Numbered from the stretch's first letter, positions 9,301 to 18,070 are shown. The stretch is 64,000 nucleotides of DNA from Euhalothece natronophila Z-M001 (GCF_007904085.1 NZ_CP042326.1:2046001-2110000), one strand, 5' to 3'. Translations and numbers: made by a program. Notes: generated by a model not told the origin, from the letters alone.

Positions 9301-9361
9301 ACGCACCACACTCAAAATGTGGCGGCCACTGGTCGTGAGAGTTCGAGTCTCTCCTTGCCCA
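9279..9361 (+). tRNA. tRNA-Leu (anticodon CAA)
   Basis: The acceptor stem GGGCAAG (9279-9285) pairs with CTTGCCC (9354-9360), with discriminator A at 9361. The D arm contains AATTGGTAGA. The anticodon stem CCACA/TGTGG encloses the loop CTCAAAA, giving CAA. A long variable arm, as expected of a class II tRNA, precedes the T arm GAGAG-TTCGAGT-CTCTC. CCA is not encoded. It overlaps the end of the upstream protease gene. Confidence 0.95.
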
Positions 9362-9403
9362 TTTCAAATAGAAGGGGAAATCAGGAACTTGATCAAAGTG
9401 AGG

Positions 9404-10270
9404 TTAACGTCTTCTACCACCCCCAGTAGAGCGACGACGACTACCCGAGCCAAAGCCACTACTGCGAGAGCGGCGATTAGAAGAGCCACTGCGATCATTG
9501 TTTCTCAAGGTACTACTACCCACCCCAGAACCAGTACTACGGCTAGAGTCTCGGGTGCGAACCCGTGGGTTACTACTGGTGGAGCGATTAGCACTTCCAG
9601 TGGTTCTTACCTGTGCTTGTCGGTTTTGTTCTACTGGTGGCGCAGATTGATTACGATCTTGGTAGTCATTAACGGCTTGGGAATAGCTAGTTCCAGCACC
9701 GCCATAACCAGTCATCACAGAGCGTCCTGACTCATAAGCTGGGGGAACATAATGTCGGGGTTGAAAGAGCATACTCCCTACTGCTTGTCCTGCTAAAGCC
9801 CCAGCAAATGGACTCCAAAAGCTGGACTCGCGGCGCACAATAACTCGCTCTTGTTGTCCTTGAGAATTAGTTTGAGTTTCCGCAACGCCATGAAAATACT
9901 CAATGCGGAAATCCTCATCAATATGTAGCGAGTATTCCCCATCTTGCACAGAAAGATAACTACTTTGCCCCTGTTCTTCCTCTTCAGGGGTTAACCGCGC
10001 CATTTTAATTCCTTCTCGCTCTAAAATTGGCGGATTAGCATCGAGTAGAAAAATACGATATTCACCTGTCACATCATCATAACTTGCCTGCTGCACTTCA
10101 TATTTACCATCAGGGAGACTACTTTGGGTTCTAGTTTGTTCAGAGCGGTTACGATTATCTACAGAGCGTTGAGACTGCTGTTGAGAGGAAGTGCCACAAG
10201 CCACCGTTGTCCAGGACAGAGATAATATTATTAGCAGCGCTAAACTACGTCGAAAAATAGGATTAATCAT
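9404..10270 (-). CDS. Putative lipoprotein with Arg/Ser/Gly-rich tail
   Basis: 288 residues. The N-terminal signal has a lipobox-like TTVACGTS ending at Cys25, so lipid anchoring is likely. A folded part (about 50-150) contains LPDGKYEVQQASYDDVTGEYRIF and a hydrophobic patch FAGALAGQAVGSMLF near 155-170. The last roughly 100 residues are low-complexity Arg/Ser/Asn/Gly ending in GGGRRR. It starts 2 bases after the stop of the DUF1517-like gene, so the two are cotranscribed. I do not recognise a family. The tail suggests electrostatic binding to anionic polymers such as polysaccharide or nucleic acid, which is speculation. Confidence 0.7.
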   Translation of the reverse strand: MINPIFRRSLALLIILSLSWTTVACGTSSQQQSQRSVDNRNRSEQTRTQSSLPDGKYEVQQASYDDVTGEYRIFLLDANPPILEREGIKMARLTPEEEEQGQSSYLSVQDGEYSLHIDEDFRIEYFHGVAETQTNSQGQQERVIVRRESSFWSPFAGALAGQAVGSMLFQPRHYVPPAYESGRSVMTGYGGAGTSYSQAVNDYQDRNQSAPPVEQNRQAQVRTTGSANRSTSSNPRVRTRDSSRSTGSGVGSSTLRNNDRSGSSNRRSRSSGFGSGSRRRSTGGGRRR

Positions 10271-10272
10271 AG

Positions 10273-10875
10273 TTATAAAGGAATTAATTCAGGAAAGTTC
10301 GCTATAAGCTGGTCATCAGTGAGTTCTTCACCAAAACGAGCAGGAGAAAAGTGAATTTGAATGGCTCGTAGGCGATTTTGGTAATGGAGGTTAATTAAAT
10401 CTTTTAAGGCGTATTCAAGAGCCTCGATATCAGATAAGTCTGTTTCTAAAGACTCCATTTCTCCAGTATAGGCAACTGTAATCATTAGAACCACATTTCG
10501 AGTGACAGAAGCCGATAAAGATTCATCCGTATCAACTTGATTATCCGCGACTACATCACTAAGATAACGCTGACCAGAATCAGTAAACAGTTCATTAACA
10601 TAGTCTCCCGCATCGCCTTCTTGCCAAAACACATCCCCCTCATTTGCAGCTGCTTGCCAACTACTAGGAGTGCTTAAAAGAGACTCACAAATCTCCACTA
10701 AGCCTTCTCCCATGACCTCTAAATCTCCCTCTGCTTCTATTGCCTTTTGCGCCACTCGATTAAATAAGCCCAGTTGAGGAGGGGCATCAGCTCCTGATAA
10801 ATGAAGCATTAAACGGAAAACAACATAGCGAGTTCGTCCTCTTAACTTTTCTACGCGATCGCGCCATCCACTCAT
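10273..10875 (-). CDS. DUF1517-like protein
   Basis: 200 residues, soluble by sequence. The C-terminal half has the pattern I associate with DUF1517 proteins of cyanobacteria and plastids: VVLMITVAYTGE, then ALKDLINLHYQNRLRAIQIHF, then LTDDQLIANFPELIPL. The usual N-terminal membrane segment and Gly-rich region of that family are absent here, but the next gene in the operon has a signal anchor and Gly/Arg-rich tail. The two may therefore be split parts of one functional unit. Function is unknown. Confidence 0.65.
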   Translation of the reverse strand: MSGWRDRVEKLRGRTRYVVFRLMLHLSGADAPPQLGLFNRVAQKAIEAEGDLEVMGEGLVEICESLLSTPSSWQAAANEGDVFWQEGDAGDYVNELFTDSGQRYLSDVVADNQVDTDESLSASVTRNVVLMITVAYTGEMESLETDLSDIEALEYALKDLINLHYQNRLRAIQIHFSPARFGEELTDDQLIANFPELIPL

Positions 10876-10912
10876 TACACTTACTTTTTAAAGCACCATT
10901 GCCTCTATTTTA

Positions 10913-11539
10913 TTACTTCTTAGCCATCAAAACTTTCTCCGCCGCTAGCTTCAGCCTTGGAAAAGTTCGAGAAACGATCATCTGACTCCCTCGAAACTGC
11001 TGAATTTCATACTCTCCATCCACTAGTGTACAAATAGAAAGGGTCGGTTGTTTAGGCTTCCCAATGTGTCGGCTCCCCCCTAACCCAGCATAGTCAGCAA
11101 TCCAATATTCTGGAATACCTAAAGCTGCGTAGTCTTCAACCTTGCGAGCATAATCATTTTGCCAGTTGCTACTTACAACTTCTGCCACAAATTTAATCGA
11201 GTTACCTAGAGTTAGAATTGACTGCTCAGACCAAAATGGTTCTTTAGTCAACTCATCTCGATCAATAACTGCAACATCAGGTCGAAACGCCGTCATACCA
11301 GCATTAAAAGGGCGCAATAGTCCTCGTTGAAGTACAAACCAAGGTAAGCCAGTCTCCTCAATCTGAACACACATTTTTGTGGTTATGAACGCTACAACTT
11401 CTTCATGCTGACCTGTAGGTTCCAAGTCGAATACCTCTCCATCAATCAGTTCATAGTGATTATCGTCACCATAATTGGCAAGGAACTCGTCAAAGCTGAG
11501 CGGGTTTTGTTGAGTTAGCGGCTTGATCGCAAGAGCCAT
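10913..11539 (-). CDS. Uma2 family (DUF820) putative restriction-fold endonuclease
   Basis: 208 residues. It shows the Uma2/DUF820 pattern: NHYELIDGEVFDLEP, a central RPDVAVIDRDEL (the D of the PD-ExK fold), then FVAEVVSSNWQNDYARKVEDYAALGIPEYWIAD (E and K of the motif). The family is greatly expanded in cyanobacteria and has a PD-(D/E)xK nuclease fold, but its role is unproven. It lies alone on the minus strand, downstream of the duplicated membrane-protein genes. Confidence 0.85.
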   Translation of the reverse strand: MALAIKPLTQQNPLSFDEFLANYGDDNHYELIDGEVFDLEPTGQHEEVVAFITTKMCVQIEETGLPWFVLQRGLLRPFNAGMTAFRPDVAVIDRDELTKEPFWSEQSILTLGNSIKFVAEVVSSNWQNDYARKVEDYAALGIPEYWIADYAGLGGSRHIGKPKQPTLSICTLVDGEYEIQQFRGSQMIVSRTFPRLKLAAEKVLMAKK

Positions 11540-11570
11540 AGGTCAACTTAGCTTAATCAATAGCTTCAGT

Positions 11571-11696
11571 CTAGCAAATAAGAATTACTGCATAACTGAC
11601 CCAAAAATTGGACTTCAGTTTTAACCAGTGGTGCATATTGGTCAATGCTTGATCAAAAGCGGTTTTATCAATTTCTACATCAGGATCATAAATACA
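11571..11696 (-). pseudogene. Remnant joined to a fragment of the DUF2207-like gene
   Basis: A 28-base stretch (11667-11694) matches an internal part of the neighbouring gene (12293-12320) with one mismatch and codes for YDPDVEID in the same frame. Upstream of it, the sequence switches within AATA directly to the start-side flank of the gene family. Downstream, the frame continues through unrelated residues (KTAFDQALTNMHHWLKL and beyond) to TAG at 11571. It looks like the scar of a deleted third copy. The unrelated tail is not identified. Confidence 0.5.
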
Positions 11697-11776
11697 TTAA
11701 TAGAATGACAGTGTCTAAATATCATTTTGAGTTTGCAACATCCTGATGTTGACGACGAATGGCATTTGTTTGCTAA

Positions 11777-12715
11777 TTAAGCACCACCGCCGCCACCACC
11801 ACCTCCCCCTCCTCCTGCACCGCCACCACCGCCACCACCACCAAATCCGCCACCGCCACTCCCGCCTGAAAAGAGAAAAAACAAGCTGATAATAATAATC
11901 AGAAAAAGTAATTCTTCTAGAAAACTGACAACAGCATAATATAAACTTTCTAAAAACCCAGGACGCTCAACATAGCCACTAGGAAAATCAACAATAATAC
12001 TTAACCCCTCTTGTGGCGCTAGCGTGCGAGTCGTAGCAAAAGTTGGATTCCCTCCTCCATCCAATTGAGCTTCATAACTCTCTCCTTTTGCCCCCTCTGT
12101 GCCTGTAAAAGCGTCTAACTGAATCTCTTCTTCAGGAATTTCATTCGGGAGAAATACTTTAGTCCGAACTTGATCAATGGGAAAAGTCCAGTTTTGTCCT
12201 GTAACATTCCAATAGAGGCGGTCGGTATCCCCCTGAGAAAAGTCTAACTGACGCTCAGTTTCATATTGAATCGTATAAGTGTAATTTCCGGGATCAATTT
12301 CCACATCAGGATCATAAATATTGATGCGTTTTTTATTGTCAAGATTTTCTAGCCAATAGTGAGTAGAATCACCATTACGCAAAACATCTACTACTTCATA
12401 AGAGGCTTTCCCTGGTTGAAAGGGCGCTTGTAATTGCACATCGCGGTAAATTCCTCGCTGAATCTCATCTCCTGTGGCGTTAACTGCAATCGTTTCTACA
12501 ACCTTTAAACTGGCATCTTCATTAACAACCATCTCACTTTGATAACTTAAGATGCGCTCTTCTTGAACATTACTCTCATTACTGTTAGTTTGAGCCTGAC
12601 TAGGGGGAGATAGTCTCTGATTTAATCCAATAACAGCTAAAAAGCTCACTAGAACTAAAACAGTTGGGAATAACCAAGAACGGAGATTTTTCAGGAAGGA
12701 AGATTGAAAATACAT
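11777..12715 (-). CDS. DUF2207-like membrane protein with Gly-rich tail, copy A
   Basis: 312 residues: a signal/anchor helix (about 12-32), a DUF2207-type extracytoplasmic beta domain (about 55-250), one transmembrane helix (about 262-282) and a poly-Gly tail. The beta domain has ILSYQSEMVVNEDASL, RGIYRDVQLQAPFQPG and RLYWNVTGQNWTFPID. Full-length DUF2207 proteins are about twice as long, with a large hydrophobic and cytoplasmic middle. Here the middle is missing but the Gly-rich end is kept. The gene is highly similar to its neighbour copy B. The role is unknown; it is probably displayed on the outer face of the plasma membrane. Confidence 0.75.
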   Translation of the reverse strand: MYFQSSFLKNLRSWLFPTVLVLVSFLAVIGLNQRLSPPSQAQTNSNESNVQEERILSYQSEMVVNEDASLKVVETIAVNATGDEIQRGIYRDVQLQAPFQPGKASYEVVDVLRNGDSTHYWLENLDNKKRINIYDPDVEIDPGNYTYTIQYETERQLDFSQGDTDRLYWNVTGQNWTFPIDQVRTKVFLPNEIPEEEIQLDAFTGTEGAKGESYEAQLDGGGNPTFATTRTLAPQEGLSIIVDFPSGYVERPGFLESLYYAVVSFLEELLFLIIIISLFFLFSGGSGGGGFGGGGGGGGAGGGGGGGGGGGA

Positions 12716-12794
12716 TAATACAATGACAGTGTCTAAATATCATGTTGAGTTTGCAAAATCCTGATGTTGACGACGAATGGCATTTGTTTGCTAA

Positions 12795-13778
12795 TTAAGC
12801 ACCACCGCCACCACAACCACCTCCCCCTCCGCCACTGCCACCACCACCGCCACCGCCGCCAAAACCGCCACTGCCACCACCAGTTCCTCCTATCCCAGAA
12901 GCTGAAGAACCCGAACTCTTTCCTGAAAGCATAACAGCTGTGAAGATTAACAAAAAAAAAGTAACAAAAAAAATCAATGTAGCAACTAATGCTCTGATAA
13001 AAGTGACAAAAGCATAATATAAACTTTCTAAAAACCCAGGACGCTCAACATAGCCACTAGGAAAATCAACAATAATACTTAACCCCTCTTGTGGCGCTAG
13101 CGTGTGAGTCGTAGCAAAAGTTGGATTCCCTCCTCCATCCAATTGAGCTTCATAACTCTCTCCTTTTGCCCCCTCTGTGCCTGTAAAAGCGTCTAACTGA
13201 ATCTCTTCTTCAGGAATTTCATTCGGAAGAAATACTTTAGTCCGAACTTGATCAATGGGAAAAGTCCAGTTTTGTCCTGTAACATTCCAATAGAGGCGGT
13301 CGGTATCCCCCTGAGAAAAGTCTAACTGACGCTCAGTTTCATATTGAATCGTATAAGTGTAATTTCCGGGATCAATTTCCACATCAGGATCATAAATATT
13401 GATCCGTTTTTTATTGTCAAGATTTTCTAGCCAATAGTGAGTAGAATCACCATTACGCAAAACATCTACTACTTCATAAGAGGCTTGCCCTGGTTGAAAA
13501 GGCGCTTCTAATTGCACATCGCGGTAAATTCCTCGCTGAATTTCATCCCCTGTGGCTTTAACTGTAATCGTTTCTACAACGTCTAAACTGGCATCTTCAT
13601 TAACAACCATCTCACTTTGATAACTTAAGATACGCTCTTCTGGCAGATTACTCTGATTCGTAGTTTCAGCCTGACTAGGGGGCGATAGTGTCTGATTTAA
13701 TCCAATGACTACTGAAAAGGTGAAAAGAGCTAAGATAGCGGAAATTAGGGGATTAAGGGATTTCTTGGAAAGAGGCAT
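12795..13778 (-). CDS. DUF2207-like membrane protein with Gly-rich tail, copy B
   Basis: 327 residues with the same plan as copy A. From residue 100 to 255 the two proteins differ at only about one position (FATTHTLAP against FATTRTLAP). The transmembrane segment (LVATLIFFVTFFLLIFTAVM) and the Ser/Gly linker after it are entirely different. The tail ends GGGGGGCGGGGA, with a single cysteine that copy A lacks. No start-site conflict: the ATG at 13778 leads straight into the signal sequence. It is transcribed first and is followed by copy A after 79 bp. Confidence 0.75.
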   Translation of the reverse strand: MPLSKKSLNPLISAILALFTFSVVIGLNQTLSPPSQAETTNQSNLPEERILSYQSEMVVNEDASLDVVETITVKATGDEIQRGIYRDVQLEAPFQPGQASYEVVDVLRNGDSTHYWLENLDNKKRINIYDPDVEIDPGNYTYTIQYETERQLDFSQGDTDRLYWNVTGQNWTFPIDQVRTKVFLPNEIPEEEIQLDAFTGTEGAKGESYEAQLDGGGNPTFATTHTLAPQEGLSIIVDFPSGYVERPGFLESLYYAFVTFIRALVATLIFFVTFFLLIFTAVMLSGKSSGSSASGIGGTGGGSGGFGGGGGGGGSGGGGGGCGGGGA

Positions 13779-14004
13779 CAGTCTCTTTAGTTAACGCTCC
13801 TATAAATTTAAACCAATTTTTCAGTGAGAATCAAAAAAGATTAATAAATTGACACATTACTACTTATGTGGTAGGAAAATACTGGTAGTTTGGACTTTTG
13901 AGAAAATTCCTCATTGACAATTTTCTTACTCTGCCGCTTTCCGATAAGATATAGAATGCCAAGGACAATTATTAAAATAGGACTAAACTTGTTAAGGAAA
14001 AAAA

Positions 14005-14259
14005 ATGAATCAGGAAATTTTTAACAAAGTTCAAAGCATTGTTGCCGAACAACTAGAAATTCAAGACAAAGAAACCATTAAGCCAGAATCAAAGTTTGCT
14101 GAGGACTTAGGGGCAGACTCCCTTGATGTGGTAGAACTTGTGATGGCGCTCGAAGAAGAGTTTGATCTTGAAATTCCAGATGAAGATGCGGAACAAATTG
14201 CCACAGTTCAAGCAGCTGTAGATTATATCGATCAAAAAGCCGCTACTCCTTCTTCTTAG
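14005..14259 (+). CDS. acpP: Acyl carrier protein
   Basis: 84 residues, strongly acidic four-helix carrier protein of type II fatty-acid synthesis. The phosphopantetheine attachment site is Ser39 in [25 protein letters not shown] precedes the ATG by 6 bases. It is followed by fabF after 55 bp on the same strand, the usual cyanobacterial acpP-fabF arrangement. Confidence 0.98.
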   Translation: MNQEIFNKVQSIVAEQLEIQDKETIKPESKFAEDLGADSLDVVELVMALEEEFDLEIPDEDAEQIATVQAAVDYIDQKAATPSS

Positions 14260-14314
14260 CTCTCACCAAGGAAACCACCTGAGTTAAGTACATTCCCTGA
14301 CTAAATTGAACATT

Positions 14315-15565
14315 ATGGCAAATTTGCAAAAGCAACGAGTGGTGGTGACGGGGCTTGGAGTCGTAGCCCCGGTCGGAAACACCCTAGAGACTTATTGGGA
14401 AGCCCTATTAGCGGGTAAAAATGGCATTAATCACATTACTCGCTTCGATCCTAGCCGTCATGATAGTCAAATTGCTGGCGAAGTTAAGGATTTTGATCCT
14501 CATCAATACCTAGAACGCAAGCAAGCCAAACGCATGGATCGCTTTGCCCAGTTTGGGCTAGTAGCAAGTATCCAAGCCCTTAATGATGCCCAACTCGAAA
14601 TCACTGAATTAAATGCTGATCAAATTGGGGTCATGATTGGCACGGGCATTGGGGGAATTAAGGTTTTAGAAGATCAACAAGAAATCTATCTTAATCGGGG
14701 ACCAAGTCGGTGCAGTCCCTTTATGGTTCCCATGATGATTGCCAATATGGCAGCTGGACTAACTGCCATTCACGTGGGGGCAAAAGGTCCCAACTCTTGC
14801 CCAGTAACTGCTTGTGCCGCTGGATCAAATGCTGTGGGGGATGCGTTCCGAATTATCCAACGGGGGGATGCTCAAGCAATGATTTGTGGAGGAACTGAAG
14901 CGGCAATTACCCCTTTAACGTTAGCTGGCTTTGCAGCAGCGAAAGCTCTCTCTACCCGTAATGATGATCCAGAACATGCTTGTCGTCCCTTCGATAAAGA
15001 TCGCAATGGGTTTATCATTGGGGAAGGAGCTGGCATTCTTATCCTAGAATCTCTTGAACACGCCCAAGCCCGAGGAGCAAAAATTTATGGAGAAATGGTG
15101 GGCTATGGGATGACCTGTGATGCTTATCATATGACTTCGCCAACTCCCGAGGGAACAGGTGCCGCTGGCGCGATCGCGCTGGCTCTCGAAGATGGGGAGC
15201 TTGCCCCCGAAGAAGTAAGCTATGTTAATGCTCATGGTACCAGCACTAGTGCCAATGATGTTACCGAAACTAAAGCCCTGAAAAAAGTCCTCGGCAAGTC
15301 CGCTTATGATGTTGCCATTAGTTCAACTAAATCCATGACTGGCCATCTCTTAGGAGGTTCAGGAGGCATTGAAGCAGTTGCCACCATAATGGCTCTAGCT
15401 AATGACAAAATTCCACCTACTATTAATTTACAAAATCCAGATCCTGAATGTGATTTAGATTACGTTCCTAATCATTCGCGCGATTTAGTAGTTAATAGTG
15501 CCCTATCCAACTCCTTTGGTTTTGGCGGGCATAACATCACACTCGCCTTTAAAAAATATCAGTGA
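14315..15565 (+). CDS. fabF: 3-oxoacyl-ACP synthase II
   Basis: KAS II, which condenses malonyl-ACP with growing acyl chains. Counting from the ATG at 14315, the nucleophile is Cys167 in SCPVTACAAGSNAVGDA. The two histidines are in NAHGTSTSANDVTE and KSMTGHLLGGSGG. The frame can be extended to a TTG at 14306, but the ATG giving MANLQKQRVVVTGLG is the natural family start. It sits between acpP and tkt. The spacer to tkt holds alternative RNA structures. Confidence 0.96.
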   Translation: MANLQKQRVVVTGLGVVAPVGNTLETYWEALLAGKNGINHITRFDPSRHDSQIAGEVKDFDPHQYLERKQAKRMDRFAQFGLVASIQALNDAQLEITELNADQIGVMIGTGIGGIKVLEDQQEIYLNRGPSRCSPFMVPMMIANMAAGLTAIHVGAKGPNSCPVTACAAGSNAVGDAFRIIQRGDAQAMICGGTEAAITPLTLAGFAAAKALSTRNDDPEHACRPFDKDRNGFIIGEGAGILILESLEHAQARGAKIYGEMVGYGMTCDAYHMTSPTPEGTGAAGAIALALEDGELAPEEVSYVNAHGTSTSANDVTETKALKKVLGKSAYDVAISSTKSMTGHLLGGSGGIEAVATIMALANDKIPPTINLQNPDPECDLDYVPNHSRDLVVNSALSNSFGFGGHNITLAFKKYQ

Positions 15566-15664
15566 TCCCAATGGAGCAAGGGATCAAAACTAACTTGCCT
15601 ATCCATCCCACTTTCTGCAAAGATGGAGGTAAATTGTGCGCCTTGCTCCAATTCATGGGATGGG
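15564..15664 (+). promoter_or_regulatory. Structured fabF-tkt spacer, possible pseudoknot or attenuator
   Basis: Helix A is TGGAGCAAGG (15572-15581) with CCTTGCTCCA (15641-15650). Helix B is CCATCCCA (15603-15610) with TGGGATGG (15656-15663). The order A-B-A'-B' is that of an H-type pseudoknot. A third hairpin, GATCCC (15564-15569) with GGGATC (15580-15585), overlaps helix A and so would compete with it. No poly-U follows. It may control tkt or end fabF transcripts, and it matches no riboswitch class that I recognise. Confidence 0.45.
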
Positions 15665-15714
15665 AAAACCCCATTAAAAATTATTTTCCAGTCCACTGTA
15701 GATGAAAAAATATT

Positions 15715-17733
15715 ATGGTCGCTACTACTCAATCAATTGAAAAACTTTGCATCAACTCTATACGCTTTTTAGCTATTGATGCAGTTGAAAAAGCTAACTC
15801 TGGACACCCAGGGCTACCAATGGGCGCAGCTCCCATGGCATTTGTTCTCTGGGATAAGTTTCTTCGCTTTAATCCCAAAAATCCGCAATGGTTTAATCGC
15901 GATCGCTTTGTCCTCTCAGCAGGACATGGCTGTATGCTACACTATGCTTTACTTTATCTCACTGGCTACGATAGTGTCAGTTTAGATGATATTAAGCAAT
16001 TCCGTCAGTGGGAATCCAAAACCCCCGGTCACCCTGAAAACTTTATGACTGAAGGGGTAGAAGTAACAACTGGTCCCCTTGGACAGGGAATTTCTAATGC
16101 GGTTGGTTTAGCTACTGCTGAAGCCCATTTAGCAGCTCGCTTCAATAAGCCAGATTGTAAAATCGTTGATCACTATACCTATGTCATCGCTAGTGATGGT
16201 GACTTGATGGAAGGGGTTTCTAATGAAGCCTCCTCTACCGCAGGTCACCTTGGACTCGGCAAACTGATTGTCCTTTATGATGATAACCATATCTCCATTG
16301 ACGGGGAAACAGAATTAGCCTTTACTGAAGATGTGCTTAAACGCTACGAAGGCTTAGGCTGGCATATTCAGAGCGTTGAAGATGGGAACACTGATCTCGA
16401 TAGCATTGAAAAAGCCATTGCTAACGCCAAAGAAGTAACGGATAAGCCTTCTATCATTCGTGTTACCACCACCATTGGTTATGGTTCTCCCAATAAAGCC
16501 AATAGCCACGACTCGCACGGAGCAGCATTAGGAAAAGATGAAGTCGCTGCTACTCGTCAGCAACTCGGTTGGGAATACAGTGAATTTGAAATTCCACAAG
16601 ATGCTCTCAACCACTTTCGTAAAGCTATTGATCGTGGGGCTCAAGCTGAGCAAGAATGGAATCAGCTTTTTGCTGAATATAAAGCGAAATATGCTGAAGA
16701 TGGCAAAAACTTTGAGCAACTGATTAATGGTGAATTGCCAGCAGGTTGGGAAGAGGCACTCCCGAAATATACCCCTGATGATAAAGCTGATGCCACGCGG
16801 AATCAGTCTGGTGAAGTCTTAAATGCTCTCTCTCCTGCCTTACCCGGATTACTCGGTGGTTCCGCTGACTTAGCTCCCTCTAATAAAACCTATGTTAAAT
16901 CGAGCGGGGACTTCCAAAAAGACGAATACCATAACCGTAACTTCCGTTTTGGGGTACGTGAACATGGTATGGGAGCAATTTGTAATGGCATAGCTCACCA
17001 TAACTCAGGCTTGATCCCCTATGGTGCAACTTTCCTCATCTTTACCGATTATATGCGGGGGGCAATTCGTCTCTCTGCATTATCTCGGGCTGGTGTCATT
17101 TGGGTAATGACTCATGACTCTATTGGCTTAGGGGAAGATGGCCCCACTCACCAACCCATTGAGCATATTGCTTCTTTGCGAGCTATCCCCAACCTCGCTG
17201 TGTTCCGTCCTGCAGATGGTAATGAAACCTCTGGGGCTTATAAAGTGGCAGTGGAACGGGCTGTAGGAACTCCTCATGCCCCCACTTTACTTTCCTTATC
17301 TCGTCAAAAACTCCCGAACTTAGCTGGAAGCTCCATTGAGAAAGCTGCTAAAGGTGGCTATGTGCTATCTGATAGTGAGGGGACTCCTGAGCTAATTCTC
17401 ATTGGAACTGGTAGTGAAGTAGAACTTTGTGTTAATGCTGCTGAGCAACTCCGTCAAGAGGGTAAAAAAGTACGGGTTGTTTCTATGCCGAGTTGGGAAC
17501 TATTTGAAGCTCAAGACGAAGGTTATAAAGAGTCTGTGTTACCACAAGTTGTCACTAAACGAGTTGCCGTAGAAGCGGGAACTACCTTTGGCTGGTGTCG
17601 TTATGTCGGTGCAGAAGGCGCTGTGATTGGAATTGATCACTTTGGCGTTTCTGCCCCCGGTGGAGAAGCTATGGAGAAATTTGGCTTTAATACTGAGAAT
17701 GTTCTTGCAACGGCGAAGAAGGTCTTAGGTTAA
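15715..17733 (+). CDS. tkt: Transketolase
   Basis: 672 residues, the full family length. This thiamine-diphosphate enzyme moves two-carbon units in the Calvin cycle and the pentose phosphate pathway. The thiamine motif is [15 protein letters not shown] followed by [10 protein letters not shown]. Other family marks are [11 protein letters not shown] near 30, [12 protein letters not shown] near 121, the catalytic Glu in [12 protein letters not shown] and [14 protein letters not shown] in the pyrimidine domain. The ATG at 15715 has no strong Shine-Dalgarno. The gene ends in a clear terminator. The fabF-tkt neighbourhood is common in cyanobacteria. Confidence 0.97.
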   Translation: MVATTQSIEKLCINSIRFLAIDAVEKANSGHPGLPMGAAPMAFVLWDKFLRFNPKNPQWFNRDRFVLSAGHGCMLHYALLYLTGYDSVSLDDIKQFRQWESKTPGHPENFMTEGVEVTTGPLGQGISNAVGLATAEAHLAARFNKPDCKIVDHYTYVIASDGDLMEGVSNEASSTAGHLGLGKLIVLYDDNHISIDGETELAFTEDVLKRYEGLGWHIQSVEDGNTDLDSIEKAIANAKEVTDKPSIIRVTTTIGYGSPNKANSHDSHGAALGKDEVAATRQQLGWEYSEFEIPQDALNHFRKAIDRGAQAEQEWNQLFAEYKAKYAEDGKNFEQLINGELPAGWEEALPKYTPDDKADATRNQSGEVLNALSPALPGLLGGSADLAPSNKTYVKSSGDFQKDEYHNRNFRFGVREHGMGAICNGIAHHNSGLIPYGATFLIFTDYMRGAIRLSALSRAGVIWVMTHDSIGLGEDGPTHQPIEHIASLRAIPNLAVFRPADGNETSGAYKVAVERAVGTPHAPTLLSLSRQKLPNLAGSSIEKAAKGGYVLSDSEGTPELILIGTGSEVELCVNAAEQLRQEGKKVRVVSMPSWELFEAQDEGYKESVLPQVVTKRVAVEAGTTFGWCRYVGAEGAVIGIDHFGVSAPGGEAMEKFGFNTENVLATAKKVLG

Positions 17734-17752
17734 TAAGGTAACACTTTAAAGA

Positions 17753-17787
17753 GTCACAGGTGTGTTTGCATCTGTGGCTTTTTTTTT
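17753..17787 (+). terminator. Rho-independent terminator of tkt
   Basis: GTCACAGGTG (17753-17762) pairs with CATCTGTGGC (17769-17778) with two G-T wobbles, followed by nine T residues (17779-17787). It lies 20 bases after the tkt stop. Confidence 0.9.
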
Positions 17788-18041
17788 GTGTTACGTCCTA
17801 CGTCCTGACTACTTGACAATTTGCACCGACTTGTAAAAAGTTCAGAGGATATCACTTTCAATTTTTACGCCGAGAATGAAACCACTCTGCTTTCTTAAGG
17901 GGGGCGAAACGGGAATAGACTATAACCATCGTTATCAGATTTGGTATTACCTAAAGGAATTCCTCTAGTGAACAGAGATGATTATTAGTGATTTTTAATG
18001 AACTTATGTAATTTTAGATCAAATCAGATCACTTTTACCTG
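17788..18041. other. Spacer upstream of the Hsp70-like cluster
   Basis: I see no coding frame, tRNA or repeat here. A short direct repeat, AGATCAAATCAGATCA (about 18016-18031), lies just upstream of the candidate promoter, and a run of six G at about 17902 is unusual for this A/T-rich DNA. There is no CIRCE element (TTAGCACTC-N9-GAGTGCTAA), so HrcA control of the following operon is not indicated. Confidence 0.4.
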
Positions 18042-18070
18042 TTGTCATTCCTGACAAATTGAGGTACTGT
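18042..18070 (+). promoter_or_regulatory. Candidate promoter with overlapping inverted repeat
   Basis: TTGTCA (18042-18047) is a good -35 box and lies 17 bases from TACTGT (18065-18070), a weak -10. The -35 is also the left half of a perfect inverted repeat, TTGTCA-TTCC-TGACAA (18042-18057), which could be an operator. The first gene begins 37 bases after the -10, preceded by ACGGAG. Confidence 0.45.

Larger units (their letters stand above)
11695..13778. repeat. Tandem duplication, period about 1018 bp
   Basis: The flank 11695-11790 recurs at 12713-12808 with few differences, and both precede nearly identical gene bodies. Stop codons are 1018 bp apart (11777 and 12795). Conservation is patchy. 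The flanks, Gly-tail codons and central roughly 200 codons are almost identical, while the signal peptides and transmembrane segments differ. This mosaic suggests duplication followed by gene conversion of selected tracts. Confidence 0.85.

Noticed and set aside
9269-9730. Plus-strand ORF of 153 codons over the tRNA and lipoprotein gene
   Set aside because: It runs through tRNA-Leu and is the antisense of the Arg/Ser/Gly-rich lipoprotein tail; composition is that of a shadow frame.
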